A stretch of DNA of 64,000 bases from Solobacterium sp. (lineage in GTDB: Bacteria > Bacillota_I > Bacilli_A > Erysipelotrichales > Erysipelotrichaceae), in contig JAILLA010000073.1 of assembly GCA_024693325.1 (NCBI GenBank), forward strand, positions 40,851-104,850, read 5' to 3'. The notes under the pieces are model-generated. The model worked only from the letters and a program-made list of their open reading frames with translations, had not been told where the DNA came from and did no database searches. Positions 20,162 to 27,203 of this stretch are shown piece by piece; the first letter of the stretch is position 1, and every line of letters starts with the position of its first letter. Both the position numbers and the translations under genes were made by a program.

Positions 20162-20218
20162 ATTATAGCACAAAGCACTCGTTTTCAAGTGTTCAGTATG
20201 TTTGTTTGATGATATAAT
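20162..20218. promoter_or_regulatory. Divergent apbE / rnf promoter region
   Basis: On the minus strand, TTGAAA (20183-20188) and TATAAT (20162-20167) direct apbE. On the plus strand, TATAAT at 20213-20218 with a weak -35 (TTCAGT) directs rnfC, whose ribosome site is AAGGAAGG. The two promoters are packed into about 60 bp, so one regulator could govern both. No known operator was recognised. Confidence 0.6.
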
Positions 20219-20246
20219 TTCAATGTTATAAGGAAGGGATGAAACT

Positions 20247-21536
20247 ATGTCATTTTTAACAGGACCGATGCATCATCACCTGGAAGGACATAAGGATCTG
20301 ACTGCTCATAAAGATGTACTGATTCTGGAAGAGCCGGATGATCTTTATATTCCGCTGGTCAACGGCAGGGCATCATGCACGCCGCTGGTTCAGCCTGGTG
20401 ATGAAGTTAAGGTAGGAACAAAACTCGGGGAACCTGTTGATCACTGGTATGTACCTGTCTTTTCACCGGTTTCCGGAACTGTGGTCGGCGTTGAAAAACG
20501 TATGTCCGCAATTCTGAAGCCGACAGATCATCTGCATATCAAAAACGATCATAAGGGGACATCTGTACGCGCTTTTGAGCCGTTTGACTATGAGAGCGCA
20601 ACTAGGGAAGAAGTTCTTGAGTTCACGAAGAATGCCGGAATGCTGGGACTCGGCGGTGCCGGATTCCCTACATTCATGAAGTATTCCAAGCCGGAAAACA
20701 TTGATCTGTTTATCATCAACGCAGTTGAATGTGAGCCTTATCTGACTGCTGACTACAGAAACTCAATGGAGAATGCTTCCCTGATGAAAGCCGGTGCGCT
20801 TGCACTGCTGAAACTTTCCACAGCACCGAAAGGTGCGATCGCCGTCAAAGAGGACAAACACGATCTGATCGATGTCCTGAACAAAACATTTGCCGGCACT
20901 CCGATCGAAGTAAAGACTGTCAAGGATATCTATCCTGCAGGCTGGGAACGCACGCTTGTATATCTCCTGACCGGCAGACGCTATGACAGGCTGCCTGCTG
21001 AAGCCGGCTGCATTCTGAACAATGTCAGCACATGTATCGCTCTGGGCGACGCGATGATCAACGGAAAGCCGATCACGCACAAATACGTCACTGTATCCGG
21101 TGACGGCGTGAAGGATCCGCACAACGTATACTGCCCGGTGGGAACACCTTCCGCAACGCTGATCAAAGCCTGCGGCGGATATACTGCTGAAGACTGCCTG
21201 CTGATCGCAGGCGGTCCGATGATGGGACGCGCGATCCCGAATGAAGTATTCGTTATCGGACCTGCCAACAACGGTCTGACCGTACTTCAGAACAAGGAAT
21301 ACAAGACAGTCAAATGTCTGAGATGCGGCAGATGCACGGAAACATGCCCGTCCGGACTGGAACCTGTCCGTATCAACCAGTATGAAAAGATCAAAGACCT
21401 GGACGCTCTGAAGAAGCTGGACATCATGTCCTGCATCGAGTGCGGTATGTGCACTTATATCTGTCCGTCCAACATCGATGTTACTGAAGGTATCCGCAGA
21501 GCGAAGAGATATCTGACTCTGCAGGCTAAGAAGTAA
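20247..21536 (+). CDS. rnfC: Rnf electron transport complex subunit C
   Basis: A 429-residue RnfC, first gene of the operon. The N-terminal barrel-sandwich opens with the family feature HHHLEGHK. The NADH/FMN-binding domain contains GLGGAGFPTFMK and NAVECEPYLTADYR. Two [4Fe-4S] motifs, CLRCGRCTETCP and CIECGMCTYICP, lie near residues 360 and 400. RnfC is the peripheral subunit that exchanges electrons with NADH. The usual C-terminal Ala-rich extension of some proteobacterial RnfC proteins is absent. Confidence 0.95.
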   Translation: MSFLTGPMHHHLEGHKDLTAHKDVLILEEPDDLYIPLVNGRASCTPLVQPGDEVKVGTKLGEPVDHWYVPVFSPVSGTVVGVEKRMSAILKPTDHLHIKNDHKGTSVRAFEPFDYESATREEVLEFTKNAGMLGLGGAGFPTFMKYSKPENIDLFIINAVECEPYLTADYRNSMENASLMKAGALALLKLSTAPKGAIAVKEDKHDLIDVLNKTFAGTPIEVKTVKDIYPAGWERTLVYLLTGRRYDRLPAEAGCILNNVSTCIALGDAMINGKPITHKYVTVSGDGVKDPHNVYCPVGTPSATLIKACGGYTAEDCLLIAGGPMMGRAIPNEVFVIGPANNGLTVLQNKEYKTVKCLRCGRCTETCPSGLEPVRINQYEKIKDLDALKKLDIMSCIECGMCTYICPSNIDVTEGIRRAKRYLTLQAKK

Positions 21537-21550
21537 GGAGGAGGGTGAAT

Positions 21551-23020
21551 ATGAAACTGACATTTAAACCGTCACCGAACTACCGCTCTTCCCAGACTAC
21601 GACCGGGATCATGTTTGATCTCACGGTTTGCCTGCTTGCGGTAACTGTGTTCTCGGTACTTTACTACGGCGTCAATTACGGCGCTTCCTACGGACTCAGA
21701 GTTGTGATCATGATGGTTTCCGCTGTCATCACATCCCTGATCGTTGACGCGATCTGGGCAAAGATCCAGAAGATCGACATCAAGGAAGGCATCCTGAGTT
21801 CCTATTCCTGGATCACTGCAATGATCCTGACACTGATCATCCAGATCGATGTCAGTCCTTATGCGCTCTGTGTTGCGACGGTCATCGCGATCGTATTCGG
21901 CAAGCTGGTATTCGGCGGCTTCGGTCAGAATATCTTCAATCCGGCTGCGTTCGGCGCCGCTGTCATCATGAGCTCATTCGCTGCGACAAAGTCAGCTGAT
22001 TTTGTAACAGCTGCTACTCCGACCACGACAGCTGCTGCGTACGGCTGGATCATGAACACGGAAACATTCGGTTCATATGTCACGCAGTACGGCGGACTCG
22101 GAAAGATGCTGCTGGGCTGGTACCCGAGCTCACTGGGTTCCACAAGCGCGGTCCTCATCGCACTGTGCGGTGTCTATCTTGTCTGGAGAAAAGACATTGA
22201 CTGGCGTCTGCCTGTCTGCTACATCGGCAGCGTATTCCTGATCACCACGATCATCGGCCTCATCAAGGGTGCCGGTCTGTGGTACGGTGTGTTCAATGTT
22301 CTCGCCGGCGGCGTCATGCTGGGCGGCGTGTTCATGGTCACCGATCCTGTAACAAATCCTGTTTCAATCCCCGGACGTATCATATTCGCGGTGGGATGCG
22401 CAGCACTCACTGTGATCATTCGTCTCAAAGCTAATTTCCCGGACGGCGTTCTGTTCTCGATCCTTCTGATGAACATGATGACTCCGGCGATCGATAAAAT
22501 GTTCGACGGCAACCAGATCAAAAACGCTGCTGATTTCCGCAATAAGACGATCATCTGCAGCGCACTGCTGGCACTTGTTTCCGTTCTGGTAGGCTCGACC
22601 GTACAGGCTAAGGAAGTCGTACCGGAACCGGCTGCTCCCGCTGCAGTCGAAGGTTCGCTCGGTTCGATCGACTTCAGCGCAAACAATGTTGAAGTTACCG
22701 AAGTTTCCAACGACGGCAAGACAGCTGTATACAGCTGCTCGGCAGACGGATTCGGTCTTATGAACAACATGGGCGCTGAGTACGGCAGAAACGAAGTGAC
22801 AGTCACAGTCGATGTCGCAAAGGGAAGCGTCGTCAGCGTAGCACTCGATAACTTCGGCGATACCGCAGGGATCGGTGATACAGCAACTTCCGATGATGCG
22901 CTTGCAGGCTATGCCGGCAAGACACTGAATGACAGTGTTGACACGGTAGCAGGCGCAACATTCACAAGCGGCTCGGTTGCCGCAATGGTACAGGCAGCTC
23001 TTGAAGCTGCGGCGAAGTAA
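21551..23020 (+). CDS. rnfD: Rnf subunit D fused to a C-terminal FMN-binding domain
   Basis: A 489-residue protein. Residues about 1-350 are membrane-embedded RnfD, including GGFGQNIFNPAAFG and the covalent FMN site VTAATP (Thr156). After the last helix, residues about 375-489 form an FMN-binding domain like those of the neighbouring RnfG, ending DTVAGATFTSGS (Thr470), where Ala replaces the usual Ser of SGAT. Ordinary RnfD ends near residue 350. I use the ATG at 21551, with AAGGAGG upstream, rather than the in-frame GTG at 21545. Confidence 0.9.
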   Translation: MKLTFKPSPNYRSSQTTTGIMFDLTVCLLAVTVFSVLYYGVNYGASYGLRVVIMMVSAVITSLIVDAIWAKIQKIDIKEGILSSYSWITAMILTLIIQIDVSPYALCVATVIAIVFGKLVFGGFGQNIFNPAAFGAAVIMSSFAATKSADFVTAATPTTTAAAYGWIMNTETFGSYVTQYGGLGKMLLGWYPSSLGSTSAVLIALCGVYLVWRKDIDWRLPVCYIGSVFLITTIIGLIKGAGLWYGVFNVLAGGVMLGGVFMVTDPVTNPVSIPGRIIFAVGCAALTVIIRLKANFPDGVLFSILLMNMMTPAIDKMFDGNQIKNAADFRNKTIICSALLALVSVLVGSTVQAKEVVPEPAAPAAVEGSLGSIDFSANNVEVTEVSNDGKTAVYSCSADGFGLMNNMGAEYGRNEVTVTVDVAKGSVVSVALDNFGDTAGIGDTATSDDALAGYAGKTLNDSVDTVAGATFTSGSVAAMVQAALEAAAK

Positions 23021-23034
23021 GGGGGATCCGGAAT

Positions 23035-25284
23035 ATGAGTAAAGATTCCACAGCTTACAAAGCGGTATTACTTGCAATACTGTGTGCGGTGTGCGGACTG
23101 CTGCTGTCAGGCATCAACGCCCTGACTGCCCCGATCATCGCGAAAAACCAGCTGGCGACAGTTATGGCAAGTCTGGAACAGATCTATCCGGGCGGAGAAT
23201 TCACGGAAGCTGAATTCGACGATCCGAGCGGACTGATCCAAGGTGTCTACAAGTCACCCGGCAATGGTACGATCTATAAGATCCACAATGTCGGCTACAA
23301 CTCCAACGGATTCACATTCATGGTTGCCTTCAATGAAGACGGCTCAGTCGGCGGATTCCTCCCGATCGAGCACAATGAAACAGACGGCTTCGGCGCAAGA
23401 TGCTTCCAGGATGACTACACAGCTACGATCAACGGACTGACATCCTCCGATCCTGTTCCGCTGCTGTCAGGCGCTACCCTGACATCCACAGCGATCCAGC
23501 AGGGTATCGATGCCGCAAAGGCACTGTTCAATGCGGATGCGGGAATCTCCTATGATCCCAATGCTGTCGCAGAACCGTCTGCACCTGAAGCTCCGAAGAT
23601 CTCATTCAGTGATGACTTCGCCAATACAGAGCCTGAGGCAGAAGAAGTTTCCAATGACGGAACAACAGCTGTCTACTCCGTAAAGGCAGGCGGCTTCAGC
23701 TTCCTGAATGAAAAAGGAAACAAGAACGAAGCAGAGATCACACTCGATGTACCGAGCGGCACAGTCAAGTCTGTCAAGGTCACGAAGTTCTCCGATACTC
23801 CGGGTATCGGTGACAACGCAACATCTGACAGCGCCCTGAAGGCTTATGAAGGCCTGAAGGCAGGCGACAGTGTTGACGGTGTATCCGGTGCGACATTCAC
23901 TTCCAAATCCATCGCTGCCATGGTCAAAAGCGCTCTTGACAAGCTGGCAGGCGGCGGAACGTCCGCTGCAGAAAAGCCTGCAGAGGAAAAACCTGCTGAA
24001 GAAACAGCAGCTGTTGCAAAATATCCCGAGACTGAACCGGAAGTGGAAGAAGTTTCCAATGACGGAACAACAGCGGTCTACCGTGTCAAAACAGGCGGCT
24101 TCAGCTTCCTGAATGAAAACGGCGACAAGAATGAAGCAGAGATCACGATCGATGTTCCGTCCGGAACAGTCAAGTCGATCACGGTCGATACTTTCTCTGA
24201 TACAGCAGGTATCGGTGACAAGGCAACGGCAGAGGATTACCTCAAAAAGTTTATCGGTGTCAGCGATCCCGAAACAGTAGACAGTGTATCCGGCGCGACA
24301 TTCACATCCAATTCCGTTAAATCAATGATCCAGTCAGTTCTGGATAAACTGAAGGGCCTGAACGCAGGTACATCTGCGGCAGAACCTGAAGCAGCTGAAA
24401 CAACAGCTCCCGTCGAAACAGCTTCTGTATCCAAGTATGCAGAAACAAAGCCGGAAGCTGAGACAGTATCCAATGACGGTTCGACCGCTAAGTTCCGCAC
24501 AAAGTCCGGAGGCTTCAGCTTCCTGAACGAAAACGGCGACAAGAACGAAGCAGAGGTCGAAGTCGATGTTCCGACAGGAAAAGTCAAGTCAGTCAAGGTT
24601 ACAAAATTCTCCGATACTCCTGGTATCGGCGACAAGGCGACAGATGACTCATGGCTGAGCAAATTCGTCGGCGTCAGCGATCCGGATGAAGTTGACAACG
24701 TATCCGGCGCAACATTCACATCCAAATCCATCAAGGGCATGATCCAGTCAGCTCTTGATCAGGTAAAGAGTTCCGATCCGGCAGCTGCTGCACCTGCAGC
24801 ATCCGCTCCCGATCAGACAGCAGCTGTACCTGAAGAAACAAAAGCTCCTGAAGCATCTGCTGCTCCTGAAACAACAGACAAGGGTGACAGCCAGCAGACA
24901 GTATCCAGATTCAAGGAAACAGAACCGGAACTGGAAGAAGTTTCCAATGACGGCAAAACAGCTGTTTACCGCATCAAATCCGGAGGCTTCAGCTTCCTGA
25001 ACGAAAAGGGTGAAAAGAACGAAGGCGAGATCGAGATCGACGTTCCCACCCGTACCGTCAAGTCCATCAAGATCACAAAGTTCTCCGATACAGCAGGTAT
25101 CGGCGACAAGGCAACTGCCGATGATTTCCTCAGCAAGTTCGCAGGCAAAAAGGATGCAGATGATGTTGACGGCGTATCCGGCGCAACATTTACATCAAAC
25201 TCCGTCAAAGCAATGATCCAGTCTTCCATCGATAAGACAGAAGCACCGGCTGCTGCTTTGCCGAATACTGAGGCAGGAAAGTGA
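23035..25284 (+). CDS. rnfG: Rnf subunit G with five FMN-binding domains
   Basis: A 749-residue protein, over three times the usual RnfG length of about 200. Residues 8-30 are the membrane anchor. Domain 1 (about 35-165) is canonical RnfG with LLSGATLTS (Thr148). Four further FMN-binding domains follow, at about 197-305, 332-440, 469-578 and 627-735. Each has EVSNDG-TAVYR-K-GGFSFLNE, FSDT-GIGD-AT and VSGATFTS, with acceptor Thr287, Thr422, Thr560 and Thr718. They are joined by Ala/Glu/Pro/Thr-rich linkers. All domains should lie outside the membrane and be flavinylated by ApbE, giving a potential flavin wire. Confidence 0.93.
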   Translation: MSKDSTAYKAVLLAILCAVCGLLLSGINALTAPIIAKNQLATVMASLEQIYPGGEFTEAEFDDPSGLIQGVYKSPGNGTIYKIHNVGYNSNGFTFMVAFNEDGSVGGFLPIEHNETDGFGARCFQDDYTATINGLTSSDPVPLLSGATLTSTAIQQGIDAAKALFNADAGISYDPNAVAEPSAPEAPKISFSDDFANTEPEAEEVSNDGTTAVYSVKAGGFSFLNEKGNKNEAEITLDVPSGTVKSVKVTKFSDTPGIGDNATSDSALKAYEGLKAGDSVDGVSGATFTSKSIAAMVKSALDKLAGGGTSAAEKPAEEKPAEETAAVAKYPETEPEVEEVSNDGTTAVYRVKTGGFSFLNENGDKNEAEITIDVPSGTVKSITVDTFSDTAGIGDKATAEDYLKKFIGVSDPETVDSVSGATFTSNSVKSMIQSVLDKLKGLNAGTSAAEPEAAETTAPVETASVSKYAETKPEAETVSNDGSTAKFRTKSGGFSFLNENGDKNEAEVEVDVPTGKVKSVKVTKFSDTPGIGDKATDDSWLSKFVGVSDPDEVDNVSGATFTSKSIKGMIQSALDQVKSSDPAAAAPAASAPDQTAAVPEETKAPEASAAPETTDKGDSQQTVSRFKETEPELEEVSNDGKTAVYRIKSGGFSFLNEKGEKNEGEIEIDVPTRTVKSIKITKFSDTAGIGDKATADDFLSKFAGKKDADDVDGVSGATFTSNSVKAMIQSSIDKTEAPAAALPNTEAGK
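23623..25225 (+). repeat. Four tandem coding repeats (FMN-binding modules) within rnfG
   Basis: Four modules of roughly 310-330 bp, separated by variable linkers, recur with strong nucleotide as well as protein similarity, for example around GGCTTCAGCTTCCTGA in every copy. A fifth, more divergent copy is at the end of rnfD (about 22673-23017). Such direct repeats allow copy-number change by recombination. Confidence 0.85.
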
Positions 25285-25294
25285 GGAGACGATC

Positions 25295-26038
25295 ATGAGT
25301 GTAAAAGAAGAGAAAAAAAGTTTCTTCTCGGAGATGCTCTTAAACAATCCGGTCTTCGGACTTTATCTGGGAATCTGCTCAACTCTGGCGATTTCCACCA
25401 GTCTGAACAACGCATTGGGTATGGGCGTTTCAGTAATCTTTGTCCTGGTGCTTTCCAATATCCTGGTATCACTGATCGCCAGGATCACACCGGATGAGAT
25501 CCATATTCCGGTTTACATCGTTATCATCGCTACGCTGGTCACTCTGGTAGGCATGCTGCTGCAGGCATATACGCCTGAACTGTATTCCACACTGGGTGCT
25601 TACGTAGACCTGATCGTCGTAAACTGCATTATCCTTGGACGTGCTGAAGCATTCGCCTGCAAGAACGGCGTAGGAGCTTCCGCTAAAGACGGTCTGATGA
25701 TGGGTCTGTCCTATACATTCAGCCTGATGGCGATCTCCCTGATCCGTCAGATCCTCGGAACAGGTATTCTGTCAATGTCCAACCCGTTTACAAATGCCGA
25801 GATCTTCGCGCTCCGTCTGATCCCCAGCGGATTCGAGATCCCCATCTTCAAGTCCCAGACAGGTGCGTTCCTGACATTCGCGATCCTCGCCGCTGCTGTA
25901 GCAGCTTATAAGAAGAGTATCGACGATAAGGCAGCGCAGGCTGAGAAAGAAGCGAAAGCGGCTGCTGCAAAGGCTAAGGCTGAAGCAGCGAAAGCAGCGA
26001 AGGCTGCAGGTGCTGCCGCAAAGGAGGCTAAAGCATGA
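25295..26038 (+). CDS. rnfE: Rnf electron transport complex subunit E
   Basis: A 247-residue six-helix membrane protein. The RnfE features NNPVFGLYLGICSTLAIS at the N-terminus and VVNCIILGRAEAFACKNGV mid-protein include the conserved Cys residues proposed to bind an Fe-S cluster within the membrane with RnfA. The last about 40 residues form an unusual Lys/Ala-rich helix (AEKEAKAAAAKAKAEAAKAAKAAG) facing the cytoplasm, absent from typical RnfE. The stop overlaps the rnfA start (ATGA). Confidence 0.93.
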   Translation: MSVKEEKKSFFSEMLLNNPVFGLYLGICSTLAISTSLNNALGMGVSVIFVLVLSNILVSLIARITPDEIHIPVYIVIIATLVTLVGMLLQAYTPELYSTLGAYVDLIVVNCIILGRAEAFACKNGVGASAKDGLMMGLSYTFSLMAISLIRQILGTGILSMSNPFTNAEIFALRLIPSGFEIPIFKSQTGAFLTFAILAAAVAAYKKSIDDKAAQAEKEAKAAAAKAKAEAAKAAKAAGAAAKEAKA

Positions 26039-26616
26039 GTCTGTCCAGTATATTGACGCTGATCATCGGCGGCATTCTGATCAACAACGTCGTATTGACC
26101 AAGTTCCTCGGAATGTGCCCGTTCATGGGTGTATCAACAAAACTCAGTTCTGCCATCGGCATGGGCCTGGCTGTTACATTCGTTATCTTCGGTTCCTCCG
26201 TGCTGTCATGGCTGCTGTATTACTATGTTCTGGATCCGCTGAACATCGAATACATGGAACTGATCACATTCATCCTGCTGATCGCGGCATTTGTCCAGTT
26301 CGTTGAGATGTTCGTCAAAAAGAACTCTCCTTCACTGTATAAATCGCTTGGTATCTTCCTCCCTCTGATCACAACAAACTGCGTAGTTCTCTTTGTTGCT
26401 CAGGACAATATCACACAGGGCTACAACCTGATCGAAACGATGGTAAATTCCATCGCAGTACCGCTCGGCTTCATGCTGATGCTGGTGATCTTCGCAACGA
26501 TCCGTGAACGTCTGAATGGTGCAGATGTTCCTGAAGCGTTTAAGGGCAACCCGATCGCGTTCATCGTTGCAGCGATCATGGCTGTTGCGTTCACCGCATT
26601 TGCGGGACTGGTATAA
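26035..26616 (+). CDS. rnfA: Rnf electron transport complex subunit A
   Basis: A 193-residue six-helix membrane protein of normal length. NNVVLTKFLGMCPFMGVS (about 16-33) and TTNCVVLFVAQ (about 108-118) hold the conserved Cys residues. It forms the inverted pair with RnfE in the membrane core. The start overlaps rnfE by 4 bp (ATGA). Confidence 0.94.
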   Translation: MSLSSILTLIIGGILINNVVLTKFLGMCPFMGVSTKLSSAIGMGLAVTFVIFGSSVLSWLLYYYVLDPLNIEYMELITFILLIAAFVQFVEMFVKKNSPSLYKSLGIFLPLITTNCVVLFVAQDNITQGYNLIETMVNSIAVPLGFMLMLVIFATIRERLNGADVPEAFKGNPIAFIVAAIMAVAFTAFAGLV

Positions 26617-26622
26617 GATCCG

Positions 26623-26820
26623 ATGAATTTCATATATGCAATACTGATCGGTGCCGCACTTGGTGCACTGAACATCTTTCTCATGAAGAAGAACAGGGAG
26701 ACACCGGTTCCCGAAGGCTGTGAAAACCTGACACCGGACTGCTCTGCCTGCGGTATTGCGGACTGTGCATTGCGTGAACACTATTTGAATCAGAAGGGAG
26801 AAAAAGATCAAAATGCTTAA
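26623..26820 (+). CDS. Small membrane protein with a four-Cys motif between rnfA and rnfB
   Basis: A 65-residue protein with an N-terminal membrane helix (FIYAILIGAALGALNIFLM) followed by a Cys cluster, C-x6-C-x2-C-x4-C (CENLTPDCSACGIADC). The C-x2-C-x4-C part has the same spacing as the first Fe-S motif of RnfB, encoded immediately downstream. It starts 6 bp after the rnfA stop, and its end overlaps rnfB by 8 bp, so it is part of the operon. I do not recognise a family; superficially it resembles short FeoB-associated Cys-rich membrane proteins. It may carry an extra Fe-S cluster; this is inference. Confidence 0.7.
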   Translation: MNFIYAILIGAALGALNIFLMKKNRETPVPEGCENLTPDCSACGIADCALREHYLNQKGEKDQNA

Positions 26821-27091
26821 AGCTGTATTGATGATGCTGGTTCTCGGCGGACTGTGCGGCGGACTGCTCGGCATCGCTTCCGTAAAGTTCCATGTGGAAG
26901 AAGATCACAGAGCTGAAGAAATTCTTGCTATGCTCCCCGGATATAACTGCGGCGGCTGCGGATATCCCGGCTGTGCAGGTATGGCTGCGGCAATTGCGGA
27001 CGGTTCAGGAAATGTCATGAACTGCAAGCCCAGCAAACCGGAAGCGAAGGAAAAGATCAAACAGTATCTGGCAGAGAATCCTGCTGCATAA
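26813..27091 (+). CDS. rnfB: Truncated-form Rnf subunit B (anchor plus first Fe-S motif only)
   Basis: A 92-residue protein. The N-terminal membrane helix (AVLMMLVLGGLCGGLLGIASVKF) is followed by the RnfB signature LPGYNCGGCGYPGCAGMAAAI and a further Cys in NVMNCKP, giving the four ligands of the first [4Fe-4S] cluster. The protein ends about 20 residues later. Typical RnfB continues into a ferredoxin-like domain with two or more extra clusters. The stop lies 9 bp before a strong terminator and no further in-frame Cys motif follows, so this looks like the true end, not a frameshift. The ribosome site is GAAGGGAG. Confidence 0.85.
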   Translation: MLKAVLMMLVLGGLCGGLLGIASVKFHVEEDHRAEEILAMLPGYNCGGCGYPGCAGMAAAIADGSGNVMNCKPSKPEAKEKIKQYLAENPAA

Positions 27092-27100
27092 TACCGGAAC

Positions 27101-27135
27101 AAACTGCAGACCTCACAAAGGTTTGCAGTTTTTTT
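27101..27135 (+). terminator. Rho-independent terminator of the rnf operon
   Basis: AAACTGCAGACCT / AGGTTTGCAGTTT, 13-bp stem with one mismatch and a 5-nt loop, ending in a run of seven T. Confidence 0.9.
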
Positions 27136-27203
27136 CGTTTCCCGGAAGTGTTCAGACGAAATACACACAAATTCCGATGAATTTATGGTATTCTTTTGAC
27201 ACT

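Noticed and set aside
23623-25225. Possible CRISPR-like array because of regularly recurring sequence
   Set aside because: The repeats are long, in frame and encode FMN-binding modules; there is no short repeat-spacer pattern.
26813-27135. rnfB as a frameshifted full-length gene
   Set aside because: A strong terminator begins 9 bp after the stop, leaving no room for lost ferredoxin domains. The gene is short in the sequence as given.
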